Positions 21,537 to 31,911 of a stretch of DNA of 64,000 nucleotides are shown one piece after another. The stretch comes from Anaerostipes butyraticus (lineage in GTDB: Bacteria > Bacillota > Clostridia > Lachnospirales > Lachnospiraceae): the NCBI RefSeq assembly GCF_016586355.1, contig NZ_BLYI01000006.1, positions 62,001-126,000 of the forward strand, in the 5' to 3' direction. Each line of letters begins with the position of its first letter. Position 1 is the first letter of the stretch. The position numbers were made by a program, and so were the translations under genes. The notes beneath the pieces were generated by a model. It was not told the origin of the DNA, did not search any database, and saw only the letters and a program-made list of their open reading frames with translations.

Positions 21537-21602
21537 AAAGAGCCGGCACAGTAAGATCAAGATTTTTCCAAAATTCTGAATCTTCACTGTGCCGGCTCTT
21601 TT
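21537..21602. terminator. Strong terminator after the Fic remnant
   Basis: AAAGAGCCGGCACAGT (21537-21552) pairs with ACTGTGCCGGCTCTTT (21586-21601), followed by TTCTT. The 16-bp stem has a 33-nt loop. It closes the decayed patch. Confidence 0.85.
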
Positions 21603-21671
21603 CTTAAGGATCAGGGGCTGAAAAACAGCGCCCCCATTTTAAGGATTTCACATTTTGTTTTACTTAGAAAA

Positions 21672-22208
21672 CTATGCAGTGATATTGGAATTCAGCTGCG
21701 CTCTCATGCCCCGGATATCAGGGACTGCATCCAGCACAGGAAACAGCAGGAATGATATTACCAGTCCGGACAGTCCCTGCACAATATTTCCCGGAACGCT
21801 TAAGAGCGCTGCCGGTCCGATGGTAATGTAGCTGTAAATGAAATATCCGCCGGTTACGATGATGATAGCGGCAATTCCGCATAAAATAACGGCAAGCATC
21901 TTGTTTACATGCAGGCCGGTCACTTTTTTATAAATAACAGCGGCGCAGAAGGCTGTCAGAAATTTGATAATGAAAGTAACCGGAGCAAAATAAACATATC
22001 CTGTAAACAAATCCGCAAAGGCAGATCCGATGCCTGCGGCAAATCCTCCATATTTCTTTCCAAGAATGATGCCGCTCAAGATAACAAAGGCGTCTCCCAG
22101 ATGGATATATCCGTTGGTGGCTGCCAGCGGAATCTGAATCAGCATAGTCGCTATGCAGCAGAGTGCTGTAAATAATGCAGTATACACGAGTTTCTTCATT
22201 TGGTTCAT
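21672..22208 (-). CDS. ECF transporter S component (vitamin-type, substrate unknown)
   Basis: 178 residues with six hydrophobic segments, the size of energy-coupling-factor S components that bind vitamins and dock to a shared EcfAAT module. YTALFTALCCIATMLIQIPL (about 8-27) and GYIHLGDAFVILSGIILGKK (about 33-52) match the ECF_trnsprt family, as does AAGIGSAFADLFTGY. Ribosome site GGAGGGAGGAACAAC. The start is taken at 22208; a Met three codons later is also possible. No recognisable riboswitch in the 160-bp divergent gap, so the substrate cannot be named. Confidence 0.82.
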   Translation of the reverse strand: MNQMKKLVYTALFTALCCIATMLIQIPLAATNGYIHLGDAFVILSGIILGKKYGGFAAGIGSAFADLFTGYVYFAPVTFIIKFLTAFCAAVIYKKVTGLHVNKMLAVILCGIAAIIIVTGGYFIYSYITIGPAALLSVPGNIVQGLSGLVISFLLFPVLDAVPDIRGMRAQLNSNITA

Positions 22209-22369
22209 TTGTTGTTCCTCCCTCCTGTGCCCTGTATCCTAATACAAAGCTGGTACCAATAAAAATGCCAGTTATCATAAATTTTATAGAGCCAGATTCT
22301 TTTTTGCTTTTCTAATGCGCTGTGATGTGGTATAATTATTGGCAAAAATAAACCCCAGGAGGATAAGAC

Positions 22370-24652
22370 ATGATTAATTTGTTTTCAGAAGGCGCATACC
22401 TTGTGAATGGAACAACCCTTGTAAAAGAGTCTGAAAAAGAAAAATTAAATCAGATGACAGGAAATGTGCCGGACAAAGAAGAAGCAGCGAAACAAACGAT
22501 TGCCTATGGAATCTTAAAAGAACATAATACATCAGGAAATATGGAGAAGCTTCAGATCAAATTTGACAAACTGACTTCTCATGACATTACATTTGTAGGA
22601 ATCATCCAGACTGCCCGTGCGTCAGGAATTGAAAAATTTCCTGTGCCGTATGTACTGACGAACTGTCATAACAGTCTTTGCGCAGTCGGAGGAACGATCA
22701 ATGAAGATGACCATATGTTTGGACTGACTGCCGCAAAACGTTACGGCGGCATGTATGTTCCGCCTCATCAGGCAGTCATCCATCAGTTTGCAAGAGAAAT
22801 GCTGGCGGGCGGAGGGAAAATGATCCTTGGATCTGACAGCCATACCCGTTACGGAGCTCTTGGAACAATGGCTATGGGAGAAGGCGGCCCTGAGCTGGTA
22901 AAACAGCTTTTAAACAGAACATATGATATTAATATGCCGGATGTGATCGGTATTTATCTGAAAGGAAAACCAGCCAAAGGTGTGGGACCGCAGGATGTAG
23001 CTCTTGCGATCATCGGAGCGGTTTTTGACAAAGGATATGTAAATAACAAGGTTATGGAATTCGTAGGACCTGGAATCGCAAACTTAAGTGCTGATTTCAG
23101 GATCGGAATCGACGTTATGACGACTGAGACAACCTGTCTTTCTTCCATATGGAAAACAGATGATACCATCAAAGAATTTTATGAAATCCATGGAAGAGAA
23201 GAAGAATATAAAGAATTGAATCCTGGAGCTGTTGCTTATTACGATGGAATCGTGGAAGTGGATCTGGATCAGATTCAGCCAATGATCGCAATGCCGTTCC
23301 ATCCAAGCAATACTTATACAATCCAGGAAGTCAATGAAAATCTGGAAGATATTCTGGCAGACGTGGAAAAACGTGCTCTGGTCAGCCTGGATGGCGCAGT
23401 GGATTATTCTCTGCGGGATAAGATACGCGATGGAAGATTATATGTAGATCAGGGAATCATTGCCGGATGCGCCGGAGGCGGATATGAAAATATCTGTGCG
23501 GCAGCCAATATCCTGAAGGGAACCAGCATCGGAGCAGACGAGTTTACATTAAGTGTTTACCCTGCAAGTACGCCGATCTATATGGAATTAGTGAAGAACG
23601 GCGCTGTCGCTGATCTGATGGAGACAGGTGCGATTGTCAAGACTGCCTTCTGCGGACCATGTTTTGGAGCAGGTGACACACCTGCAAACAATGCGTTCAG
23701 TATCCGTCATTCCACAAGAAACTTCCCGAACCGTGAAGGATCCAAGCTTCAGAGCGGCCAGATTGCTTCTGTAGCTTTGATGGATGCAAGATCCATTGCT
23801 GCGACTGCGGCGAACAAAGGATACCTGACCGCGGCAACAGATGTAGATGCGGATGATTTTATTCCGAAATATCATTTTGATAAGACAATCTATGAAAACC
23901 GTGTCTTTGACAGCAAAGGTGTGGCAGATCCGTCCGTTGAAATCCAGTTTGGACCAAATATCAAAGACTGGCCGGAGATGCCGGCGTTCCCAGAACATAT
24001 GCTGTTAAAGGTTGTTTCTGAAATCCATGACCCGGTAACGACGACAGATGAGCTGATTCCTTCCGGAGAGACATCTTCTTACCGTTCCAATCCGCTTGGT
24101 TTGGCAGAGTTCGCTCTCTCAAGAAAAGATCCGGCTTATGTAGGACTTGCAAAAGAAATCCAGAAGGCAGAAAAAGCGCTGGAAGAAGGAAAAGATCCGG
24201 CAGAAGCATATCCGGAAGTAAAGGATATCCTGGAGGCAGTGACTGTCGCATATCCGCAGGTAAACAACAGTAATCTTGGAATCGGAAGCACGATCTTTGC
24301 TGTAAAACCTGGTGATGGTTCTGCGCGTGAACAGGCCGCTTCCTGTCAGAAAGTTCTTGGCGGCTGGGCGAATATTGCCAACGAATACGCAACGAAGAGA
24401 TATCGCTCCAATCTGATCAACTGGGGTATGGTTCCGTTTATTATTGATGAAGGAGAACTTCCGTTTAAGAATCATGACTACATTTTCATTCCGGAGATCA
24501 AAAAAGCAATTGAAGATAAGCTGACAGAGATTCCGGCATATGTAGTCTGCGGTACTGAATTAAAAGAGATCCAGCTGAAACTGGGTGAATTGACAGATGA
24601 TGAAAGAGAAATTATCCTGAAAGGATGCCTGATCAATTATTACAGAGGTTAA
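22370..24652 (+). CDS. Aconitase-family hydratase (YbhJ-like)
   Basis: 760 residues, single large protein of the aconitase superfamily. The iron-sulfur region includes [14 protein letters not shown] (about 363-376) and [15 protein letters not shown] (about 425-439), which supply the cluster cysteines. [10 protein letters not shown] and [13 protein letters not shown] (about 161-173) are typical substrate-site segments. The C-terminal swivel domain starts near residue 520. The pattern is closer to the uncharacterised hydratase type than to housekeeping citrate/isocitrate aconitase, so the substrate is uncertain. CCCAGGAGGATAAGAC precedes the ATG. Single gene between a divergent ECF gene and its own terminator. 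Confidence 0.82.
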   Translation: MINLFSEGAYLVNGTTLVKESEKEKLNQMTGNVPDKEEAAKQTIAYGILKEHNTSGNMEKLQIKFDKLTSHDITFVGIIQTARASGIEKFPVPYVLTNCHNSLCAVGGTINEDDHMFGLTAAKRYGGMYVPPHQAVIHQFAREMLAGGGKMILGSDSHTRYGALGTMAMGEGGPELVKQLLNRTYDINMPDVIGIYLKGKPAKGVGPQDVALAIIGAVFDKGYVNNKVMEFVGPGIANLSADFRIGIDVMTTETTCLSSIWKTDDTIKEFYEIHGREEEYKELNPGAVAYYDGIVEVDLDQIQPMIAMPFHPSNTYTIQEVNENLEDILADVEKRALVSLDGAVDYSLRDKIRDGRLYVDQGIIAGCAGGGYENICAAANILKGTSIGADEFTLSVYPASTPIYMELVKNGAVADLMETGAIVKTAFCGPCFGAGDTPANNAFSIRHSTRNFPNREGSKLQSGQIASVALMDARSIAATAANKGYLTAATDVDADDFIPKYHFDKTIYENRVFDSKGVADPSVEIQFGPNIKDWPEMPAFPEHMLLKVVSEIHDPVTTTDELIPSGETSSYRSNPLGLAEFALSRKDPAYVGLAKEIQKAEKALEEGKDPAEAYPEVKDILEAVTVAYPQVNNSNLGIGSTIFAVKPGDGSAREQAASCQKVLGGWANIANEYATKRYRSNLINWGMVPFIIDEGELPFKNHDYIFIPEIKKAIEDKLTEIPAYVVCGTELKEIQLKLGELTDDEREIILKGCLINYYRG

Positions 24653-24676
24653 TTATTACAGAAGTTAATAAAAAGA

Positions 24677-24726
24677 AAGACGAATTCTTTGAAGGACAGA
24701 GGGCCCAAAAAGGATTCGTCTTTTTT
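24677..24726 (+). terminator. Intrinsic terminator of the hydratase gene
   Basis: AAGACGAATTCTTT (24677-24690) pairs with AAAGGATTCGTCTT (24709-24722), then TTTTCTTTC. Confidence 0.88.
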
Positions 24727-24791
24727 CTTTCGGATTTCCAGTGAAAAAACAAACAAATATTACGAAATTATGAAGAAAATTAAAAAAATTC

Positions 24792-24820
24792 TTGACAAAG
24801 TTATATTATTTATGTAGAAT
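24792..24820 (+). promoter_or_regulatory. Sigma-A promoter of the NlpC/P60 gene
   Basis: TTGACA (24792-24797), 17 bp, TAGAAT (24815-24820), 53 bp before the ATG. Confidence 0.75.
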
Positions 24821-24873
24821 CGTAACCAGTGCAACAATAAGGAAACAATTTTGTAAGCAAGTTAGGAGTTTTT

Positions 24874-25338
24874 ATGAGACATATTATTGTGAAACTGTTT
24901 GTTTTGATTTTGATGGCGGCAGCATCTGTGACGATGACAACAAGTGGAATTGAGACAGATACACAGGCAGCAACGAGTAAAGGACAGCAGGTAGTCAACT
25001 ATGCGAAAAAATTTGTCGGCAACAAATACAAGTATGGTGGAACCAGCCTGACAAAGGGAGCTGACTGTTCCGGTTTTACAATGTCAGTTTATAAGAAATT
25101 TGGAAAGAAGCTTCCACATTCTTCCAGCGGTCAGAGAAAAGTTGGAAAGAAGGTATCCGGAGGCATTAAGAAAGCGAAAGCCGGAGATATCATCTGCTAC
25201 AGTGGACATGTAGCGATTTATATGGGAAATAATAAGATTGTTCATGCGAGCAATTCTGCTAAATATCCAAAAGGCGGCATCAAGGTTTCCAATAACGCAG
25301 GTTATAAGAAGATTCTTGCAATCCGCAGATTGGTTTAA
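24874..25338 (+). CDS. Secreted NlpC/P60 cell-wall peptidase
   Basis: 154 residues. Signal peptide (MRHIIVKLFVLILMAAAS..., likely cleavage after QAA near residue 33), followed directly by an NlpC/P60 domain. The catalytic Cys is in GADCSGFTMSVYKKFG (about 62-77), the His in GHVAIYMGNNKIVHAS (about 110-125). Such enzymes cut peptide cross-links in peptidoglycan. No SH3, LysM or choline-binding domain is attached, so it is a minimal secreted hydrolase. Upstream TTGACA-17-TAGAAT promoter and a downstream terminator make it a single-gene unit. Confidence 0.88.
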   Translation: MRHIIVKLFVLILMAAASVTMTTSGIETDTQAATSKGQQVVNYAKKFVGNKYKYGGTSLTKGADCSGFTMSVYKKFGKKLPHSSSGQRKVGKKVSGGIKKAKAGDIICYSGHVAIYMGNNKIVHASNSAKYPKGGIKVSNNAGYKKILAIRRLV

Positions 25339-25350
25339 GAGAGAAGATAC

Positions 25351-25383
25351 AGAGACATTCATTTGCAGGAATGTCTCTTTTTT
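25351..25383 (+). terminator. Intrinsic terminator of the NlpC/P60 gene
   Basis: AGAGACATTC (25351-25360) / GAATGTCTCT (25369-25378), then TTTTT. Confidence 0.9.
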
Positions 25384-25574
25384 ATTTCAGAGGAAACTTC
25401 GTTCCTATGAAATAAAAACGCTTCGCGAGAATCACACTGCGGCGGAACAAAAGATACCGCTCATGTGCTCCGCCGCAGGCGGAGAATCCTGCAAAGCAGG
25501 ATCCTTTCTTGCATGGAAAGGATGACAGAAAAGGTTTTCGCACAGGATGAAGAGGGTTCGCGGCCGCAAACCTT
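25381..25574. repeat. Array of consecutive short hairpins between two genes
   Basis: The 316-bp gap before fabV is almost filled by palindromes. TTTATTTCA..TGAAATAAA with inner AGGAA/TTCCT spans 25381-25416; CGC-TTC-GCG is at 25419-25427. GCGGCGGA/TCCGCCGC spans 25439-25476, overlapping CTCCGCC-GCA-GGCGGAG at 25468-25484. ATCCTGC-AAA-GCAGGAT is at 25486-25502, sharing bases with ATCCTTTC/GAAAGGAT at 25501-25523. AAGGTTT/AAACCTT encloses GCGGCCGC at 25531-25574. No protein-like frame is present. This looks like a palindromic repeat element or a structured RNA, not a single terminator. Confidence 0.7.
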
Positions 25575-25602
25575 GACAGTAAAGAGAAGAACATATTATA
25601 AT
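25573..25602 (+). promoter_or_regulatory. Sigma-A promoter of fabV
   Basis: TTGACA (25573-25578), 18 bp, TATAAT (25597-25602), 53 bp before the fabV ATG. Confidence 0.75.
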
Positions 25603-25654
25603 TTTATAAAGTAAAAAAACAGCCTGGATCAGGCAAGACGAAAGGAAGAAGATT

Positions 25655-26845
25655 ATGATTATAGCGCCAAAAGTAAGAGATTTTTTATGTCTGACAGCTC
25701 ATCCGGAAGGATGCAGAAAAAATGTTGAAAAACAGATTGAATATGTACGTTCTCAGGGAGAAATCGAAGGGAACGCAAAGAAGGTACTGGTGATTGGCTG
25801 TTCTACAGGATACGGCCTGGCATCCAGAATCGTTGCGGCTTTTGGAGGCGGTGCAGATACGCTTGGAATCATGTTTGAAAAACCGGCAAAAGGCAAAAGG
25901 ACAGCGACACCAGGATGGTATAACACCGCAGCTTTTGAAGAATTTGCGGCCAAGGAAGGAAAATATGCAAAAACAATCAATGGAGATGCTTTTTCACAGG
26001 AAGTGAAGGATCAGACCATTGAAATGATTCGTCAGGATTTTGGAAAGGTAGACGCTGTCGTATACAGTCTGGCAGCCCCAAGAAGAAAGGCACCAGATGG
26101 CGTTACATATAATTCTGTTCTGAAAACAACAGGGGAAGAATTTACAAATAAGAATCTGAATCTGAAGAATAATACCATTGAGATGAAGAGTATCCCGGCT
26201 GCAACGGAGGAAGAGATCGAAGCTACAGTAAAGGTCATGGGAGGAGAGGACTGGAAACTCTGGATGGAAGCATTAAATGAAGCCGGAGTGCTCAGTGAGA
26301 ATGCTGTAACGGTTGCTTACTCTTATATCGGACCGGAGATCACATATCCGATCTATTTTGAAGGAACCATCGGTGCGGCGAAGAAAGATCTCCACAAAGC
26401 AGCTGCCCAGATTACAGAAGAACTCAAAGACCAGGGAGTCAGGGCATATATTTCTGTCAACAAAGGACTGGTAACCCAGGCGAGCGCGGCAATTCCAATC
26501 GTACCATTATATATGGCGCTTCTGTATAAAGTCATGAAAGAGAAAGGTCTTCATGAAGGATGCATCGAGCAGATGGAACGTTTGTTTAAGGACAAAAAAC
26601 TTCTGGCGGATGCCATAACAGATGAGAATGGCTGGATCCGTATGGATGACTGGGAGATGAAGGATGAAGTACAGGAAGAAGTAAAACGTCTCTGGGAGAT
26701 TGTTGATACAGATAATATCACAGAATACGGGGATATCGATGGGTACTGGGATGACTTTTATCATATGTTCGGATTCCGTGAGGAAGGTGTGGATTATGAC
26801 GCAGATGTAGATCCTGCAGTTGCGATCCCAAGTCTGGAAGCATAA
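25655..26845 (+). CDS. fabV: Trans-2-enoyl-CoA/enoyl-ACP reductase
   Basis: 396 residues, the FabV/TER length. Reduces trans-2-enoyl chains with NADH in fatty acid synthesis or butyrate-type metabolism. Start MIIAPKVRDFLCLTAHPEGC is the family hallmark. The Rossmann motif is VLVIGCSTGYGLASRI (about 44-59), VVYSLAAPRR is at about 134-143, and the active-site YxxxxxxxxK is in the YSYIGPEITYPIYFEGTIGA region (about 227-246, Tyr spacing eight) followed by KKDL. GGAAGAAG precedes the ATG. The downstream RNase gene starts 1 bp after the stop, so they share a transcript. Confidence 0.95.
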   Translation: MIIAPKVRDFLCLTAHPEGCRKNVEKQIEYVRSQGEIEGNAKKVLVIGCSTGYGLASRIVAAFGGGADTLGIMFEKPAKGKRTATPGWYNTAAFEEFAAKEGKYAKTINGDAFSQEVKDQTIEMIRQDFGKVDAVVYSLAAPRRKAPDGVTYNSVLKTTGEEFTNKNLNLKNNTIEMKSIPAATEEEIEATVKVMGGEDWKLWMEALNEAGVLSENAVTVAYSYIGPEITYPIYFEGTIGAAKKDLHKAAAQITEELKDQGVRAYISVNKGLVTQASAAIPIVPLYMALLYKVMKEKGLHEGCIEQMERLFKDKKLLADAITDENGWIRMDDWEMKDEVQEEVKRLWEIVDTDNITEYGDIDGYWDDFYHMFGFREEGVDYDADVDPAVAIPSLEA

Positions 26846-26846
26846 G

Positions 26847-27980
26847 ATGTCCGCTGAAATTGTCATCACAAAGATAAAGGACCATCTGGTCAGTGCATGG
26901 CTCCACGATCATAAGATCGTGGAGTTTCAATGCCTGAATACAAAGCAGAAACAGATTGTAGGGAATATTTATGTCGGCAAGGTGAAAAATGTCGTAAAAA
27001 ATATCAATGGGGCGTTTGTGGAATTTGAAAAAGGAGAACTTGGATTTCTCCCGATGCGGGACCGGAGTCTGAAAGCGGAAGAAGAAATTATCGTTCAGAT
27101 TAAAAAAGAAGGAAGCAGAGAAAAGAAACCGCTTCTTTCTCAGCAGATTGAACTGACCGGGAGGTATCTGGTTTTAACTTCAGACAAAACAGCAGTCGGT
27201 ATTTCCAATAAGATAAAAAGCCGTGAGCAGAGACAGGAGCTTAGAAAAATGGCAGAGCCGATGGTGACAGAGTCTTATGGATTCATTTTGCGCACCAGCG
27301 CTGCCAGTGCGCAGAAAGAGTCGGTTTTAAAAGAAGCCCAGGAGCTTTCTAAACGGTATGAACAGATAATGCAGAAAGGAAAATACCGGATGCCGTTTCA
27401 GCTTCTGGAAGTTAATCAGGATACAGAGTCTGTGCTGACGTTCGGAAAACTTCCGGACCAGGTAGATCAGGTGGTGACGGACCAGGAAGCGTTTGCAGAA
27501 TCCTTATCAGACCAGGGATACTGTGTCTTACGGGATGATGAAGAAAACAGCATCGAACGAAGGTACAGAATCCGGCATTTTCTGAAAGAGGCTCTCAGCA
27601 AAAAAATATGGATGAAATCCGGAGGATTTTTATATATTGAGCAGACAGAAGCCATGGCGGTCATCGATGTAAACACAGGAAAGTCCATTGGCCATGGAAG
27701 AAAAGCTGAACATATCCGTATGACAAATCTGGAAGCTGCCAAAGAAGCAGCAAGACAGATCCGTCTCAGGAACCTGTCGGGGATCATTGTGATTGATTTT
27801 ATCGATATGGATTCAGAATATGACAAAGATACACTTTTAAGAGTAATGCAGCAGTATCTGAATGAAGATTCAAAAAAAGCAGTGGCAGTAGATCTGACGA
27901 AGCTTGGATTAATGGAAATTACAAGAAAAAAAGAAAGAAATCCATTATTTCGTCAAATAGATATTGACATTCTCGATTAG
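26847..27980 (+). CDS. Ribonuclease E/G family protein (short RNase G)
   Basis: 377 residues from ATG 26847 ([13 protein letters not shown]), only one base after the fabV stop. An S1-like RNA-binding region ([20 protein letters not shown], about 38-57, then FLPM) is followed by the catalytic domain. The metal-binding aspartates are visible in [13 protein letters not shown] (about 270-282) and [13 protein letters not shown] (about 312-324). The CxxC zinc-link and the long C-terminal scaffold of E. coli RNase E are absent; the protein ends soon after the catalytic core. Probably acts in rRNA or mRNA processing. It lies directly upstream of the L21 leader, as in many Clostridia. Confidence 0.88.
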   Translation: MSAEIVITKIKDHLVSAWLHDHKIVEFQCLNTKQKQIVGNIYVGKVKNVVKNINGAFVEFEKGELGFLPMRDRSLKAEEEIIVQIKKEGSREKKPLLSQQIELTGRYLVLTSDKTAVGISNKIKSREQRQELRKMAEPMVTESYGFILRTSAASAQKESVLKEAQELSKRYEQIMQKGKYRMPFQLLEVNQDTESVLTFGKLPDQVDQVVTDQEAFAESLSDQGYCVLRDDEENSIERRYRIRHFLKEALSKKIWMKSGGFLYIEQTEAMAVIDVNTGKSIGHGRKAEHIRMTNLEAAKEAARQIRLRNLSGIIVIDFIDMDSEYDKDTLLRVMQQYLNEDSKKAVAVDLTKLGLMEITRKKERNPLFRQIDIDILD

Positions 27981-28080
27981 AGTTGGTATTATTACATGGT
28001 ATGCCGCACAGCGAGGTATAAGTATGACCGCAGAGGCGGAATCACCGGAGCTGGCGAGATTGATGATAGGAGGTGCCGTG
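27981..28080 (+). ncRNA. Candidate ribosomal protein L21 leader
   Basis: The 100 bp between the RNase gene and rplU are rich in short pairings (for example GGTATGCCGCACAGCGAGGTATA) and end in GGAGGTGCCGTG before the start codon. Firmicutes usually carry the autoregulatory L21 leader exactly here. Identity is by position and look only. Confidence 0.5.
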
Positions 28081-28389
28081 ATGTACGCAATTATCGCAAC
28101 AGGTGGAAAACAGTATAAAGTAAGCGAAGGCGATGTGATCAAAGTAGAAAAACTTGACGCTGAAGTTGGCGCTAAAGTAACTTTTGATGATGTGCTTTTA
28201 GTTGGCGGAGATACTGTTAAAGTTGGAACACCTACCGTTGATGGAGCGAAGGTTGAAGCTTCCGTTGTAAGCGAAGGCAAAGGAAAGAAAGTCATCGTGT
28301 ACAAGTATAAGAGAAAAACCGGATACCATAAAAAGAACGGTCACAGACAGTTATTTACACAGGTAAAGATCGATAACATCGTTGGATAA
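28081..28389 (+). CDS. rplU: 50S ribosomal protein L21
   Basis: 102 residues from ATG 28081 ([18 protein letters not shown]), with ATAGGAGGTGCCGTG as ribosome site. Longer in-frame readings would run through the leader. Whole L21 domain present: [40 protein letters not shown] region and [11 protein letters not shown] end. Binds 23S rRNA. First gene of rplU-prp-rpmA. Confidence 0.97.
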   Translation: MYAIIATGGKQYKVSEGDVIKVEKLDAEVGAKVTFDDVLLVGGDTVKVGTPTVDGAKVEASVVSEGKGKKVIVYKYKRKTGYHKKNGHRQLFTQVKIDNIVG

Positions 28390-28409
28390 TATTTTTTGAG
28401 GATAGAGTG

Positions 28410-28736
28410 ATGACAAAGATAACATTCTATCAGCATGAAGATGGATCCTGGAGAGGATTTGATTCATGCGGTCATGCGGGATATGCGCAGGCAGGGGAAG
28501 ATATCGTCTGTTCTGCCGTATCGGCATTGATAATAAATTTCGTAAATTCTCTGGAGGAATTTACCGATGACGATTACCGGGTAGATACTGACCAGGAGAA
28601 TGCGGAGATTAACGTAGAATTTACGGGAAAACTTTCGAAAGAAGGAAATTTATTATTGAAATCATTGATCCTTGGGCTGACTTCAATTGAGGAAGAACAG
28701 GATCAGTACTTAGATGTGATATTTAAGGAGGTGTAA
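28410..28736 (+). CDS. prp: Ribosomal-processing cysteine protease Prp
   Basis: 108 residues from ATG 28410, with GAGGATAGAGTG upstream (a GTG one codon earlier is also possible). Cleaves the N-terminal extension of L27 in Firmicutes. Catalytic dyad visible: His in [20 protein letters not shown] (about 19-38) and Cys in VCSAVSAL (about Cys 34). It lies between L21 and L27, and the L27 that follows carries the cleavable FF-A extension, so substrate and protease are co-expressed. Confidence 0.93.
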   Translation: MTKITFYQHEDGSWRGFDSCGHAGYAQAGEDIVCSAVSALIINFVNSLEEFTDDDYRVDTDQENAEINVEFTGKLSKEGNLLLKSLILGLTSIEEEQDQYLDVIFKEV

Positions 28737-28740
28737 CGAA

Positions 28741-29022
28741 ATGATGAAAATGAACCTTCAATTTTTCGCTCATAAAAAGGGAATGGGTTCTACAAAGAAC
28801 GGAAGAGATTCAGAATCCAAGAGATTAGGTGCGAAAAGAGCTGACGGACAGTTTGTAAAAGCTGGAAATATTCTTTACAGACAGAGAGGAACTAAGATCC
28901 ATCCAGGCGTTAATGTAGGACGCGGTGGTGACGATACATTATATGCGTTAGTAGACGGTATCGTACGTTTCGAAAGAAAAGGTAGAGATAAGAAACAGTG
29001 TTCTGTACATCCAGTTGCATAA
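28741..29022 (+). CDS. rpmA: 50S ribosomal protein L27, precursor with Prp-cleavable extension
   Basis: 93 residues; AAGGAGGTGTAACGA precedes the start, 4 bp after prp. The N-terminus [20 protein letters not shown] contains [10 protein letters not shown]. In Firmicutes Prp cuts this between FF and A, so mature L27 begins AHKKG and reaches the peptidyl-transferase centre. The rest is standard L27 ([34 protein letters not shown]). Ends before a good terminator. Confidence 0.97.
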   Translation: MMKMNLQFFAHKKGMGSTKNGRDSESKRLGAKRADGQFVKAGNILYRQRGTKIHPGVNVGRGGDDTLYALVDGIVRFERKGRDKKQCSVHPVA

Positions 29023-29067
29023 TAGAAAGCTGCGGATGCCATACAGAAGACATAAGCAACAGCAATT

Positions 29068-29101
29068 ACGGCTTCAAATTGATATTTGAGGCCGTTTTTT
29101 T
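29068..29101 (+). terminator. Terminator after rpmA
   Basis: ACGGCTTCAAAT (29068-29079) / ATTTGAGGCCGT (29084-29095), then TTTTTT. Confidence 0.9.
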
Positions 29102-29109
29102 CAAATTAG

Positions 29110-30408
<1,299 letters not shown>

Positions 30409-30428
30409 GAAATAAAATGGAGGGAAAA

Positions 30429-30731
30429 ATGACAAGTAAGCAGAGGGCATATTTAAAAAGCCTTGCAATGAAGATCGATCCGATTTTCAACATCGGGAAA
30501 GGGAGTCTTTCTCCGGAACTTGTAGAAGGGGTAAGAAACGCTCTGGAAGCAAGAGAGCTGGTAAAAGTCGGAGTGCTGCAGAACTGCATGGATGATCCAA
30601 AGGAACTGGCGGAAGTTCTGGCAGAGCGTACACGCTCTCAGGTTGTGCAGGTGATTGGAAAGAAGATCGTATTATATAAAGAATCCAAGAAGAATAAGAG
30701 GATCGAACTTCCTAAGACTGGGAAAAAATAA
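30429..30731 (+). CDS. yhbY: YhbY-type ribosome assembly RNA-binding protein
   Basis: 100 residues from ATG 30429 (MTSKQRAYLKSLAMKIDPIF). GGAGGG at 30420 sits 5 bp ahead; an ATG at 30417 would overlap this site. CRM-domain protein with the GxxG-like loop region FNIGKGSLSPELV and ELVKVGVLQNC, ending in a basic tail (KNKRIELPKTGKK). Binds 50S precursors. Between obgE (20 bp) and nadD (17 bp). Confidence 0.92.
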   Translation: MTSKQRAYLKSLAMKIDPIFNIGKGSLSPELVEGVRNALEARELVKVGVLQNCMDDPKELAEVLAERTRSQVVQVIGKKIVLYKESKKNKRIELPKTGKK

Positions 30732-30748
30732 GCACACGGAGGCATGAG

Positions 30749-31354
30749 ATGAAAAAAATAGGAATTCTTGGCGGAACCTTTAATCCGATTCATTTTGGAC
30801 ATCTGATTTTGGGACAGTCTGCCAAAGAGGAATTCGGGCTGGACAAGGTTCTGGTCATGCCAACGAAAAATCCGGCGTATAAAACCATATCCGGCGGAGT
30901 TACGGAGCAAAACCGGATCGATATGATACAGCTGGCGATTCAGGATTTTCCATATTTTGAGTTTAGCGATGTGGAGCTTCGAAGAGACGGGGCAACATAT
31001 ACGGTAGATACATTAAAGGAACTAAAAGTTGAAAATTCGGAAGATAAATTTTATTTTATCATGGGAGCGGATTCTTTGTATCAGATTGAGACATGGAAAG
31101 ACCCAGATAAGATTCTGTCGATGGTCAATGTTCTTGTGGCAACGAGAAATGATTCCAGAAGCGCTCTGGATGCCCAGATTGATTATCTGGAAGACAAGTA
31201 CCATGGAAAGATTTATCATCTGAATAGTCCCAGCATTGAAATATCATCCAATGAAATCAGAAAGAGAAACGTTTCCGGTCAGAGCATTCATTTTTTCCTG
31301 CCGGAACCCGTCATAGATTATATAGAAAGAAATGGTTTGTATGAGCATAAATGA
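30749..31354 (+). CDS. nadD: Nicotinate-nucleotide adenylyltransferase
   Basis: 201 residues. Adenylates nicotinate mononucleotide in NAD synthesis. Nucleotidyltransferase motif GGTFNPIHFGHLIL (about 8-21), substrate segment MPTKNPAYK, FIMGADSLYQIETW (about 102-115), and the C-terminal ISSNEIRKR (about 164-172) that binds ATP phosphates. ACGGAGGCATGAG is the ribosome site. Its end overlaps the yqeK start. Confidence 0.95.
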   Translation: MKKIGILGGTFNPIHFGHLILGQSAKEEFGLDKVLVMPTKNPAYKTISGGVTEQNRIDMIQLAIQDFPYFEFSDVELRRDGATYTVDTLKELKVENSEDKFYFIMGADSLYQIETWKDPDKILSMVNVLVATRNDSRSALDAQIDYLEDKYHGKIYHLNSPSIEISSNEIRKRNVSGQSIHFFLPEPVIDYIERNGLYEHK

Positions 31355-31901
31355 AATAGAAGAGAAATTGTCACAGGTATTAAAACCGGGAAGGTACCGC
31401 CACAGCCAGGGAGTTGCCTATACAGCGGCGAATATGGCCATGGTATTTGATCAGGACATAGAAAAGGCTTTCCGGGCAGGAATGCTTCATGACTGCGCAA
31501 AAGGATATTCCCTGAAGGAACAGGAAGATTTCTGCAGAAAATATGGAATCTGTCTGGATGAAATGCTTCCGGACAGTCCGCAGCTGATGCATTCGGCTCT
31601 GGCTCCTTTTATTGCCAGAGACTGTTACCAGGAAGAAGATCCGGAAATACTGGCGGCAATTGAGTGTCACACAACAGGAAAACCAGGAATGACACCTCTG
31701 GAACAGATTATTTTCATTGCAGACTACATGGAGCCCAACCGGAAGATGATACCGGGGCTTCCGGAGGTGCGCCGGCTGGCATTTCAGGACCTGGATCTGT
31801 GCACCAGAACAATTTTAAAGAATACAATAGATTACCTAAAGAGTCAGGGACAAAAAATTGGTCATAAGACCATAGAAACTTATGAATTTTATCAGGCATA
31901 A
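31341..31901 (+). CDS. yqeK: HD-domain phosphohydrolase YqeK (diadenosine tetraphosphatase-type)
   Basis: 186 residues starting MSINEIEEKL at 31341 (an ATG three codons earlier is possible). It overlaps nadD by 14 bp, so translation is probably coupled. HD motif residues are visible: RYRHSQGVAYTA (about 18-29, first His), GMLHDCAKGY (about 47-56, HD) and MHSALAP, with IADYMEPNRK (about 126-135, second Asp). YqeK proteins split Ap4A symmetrically to ADP. Positioned between nadD and rsfS as in most Firmicutes. Confidence 0.92.
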   Translation: MSINEIEEKLSQVLKPGRYRHSQGVAYTAANMAMVFDQDIEKAFRAGMLHDCAKGYSLKEQEDFCRKYGICLDEMLPDSPQLMHSALAPFIARDCYQEEDPEILAAIECHTTGKPGMTPLEQIIFIADYMEPNRKMIPGLPEVRRLAFQDLDLCTRTILKNTIDYLKSQGQKIGHKTIETYEFYQA

Positions 31902-31911
31902 GGAGAAGAGT

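Noticed and set aside
22209-22369. Riboswitch before the ECF S-component gene
   Set aside because: Compared by eye with preQ1 and tetrahydrofolate aptamers; no matching core. Only a ribosome site and AT-rich promoter-like sequence are seen.
25381-25574. CRISPR array or tandem repeat
   Set aside because: The units are different palindromes, not repeats of one sequence with spacers; no cas gene is near.
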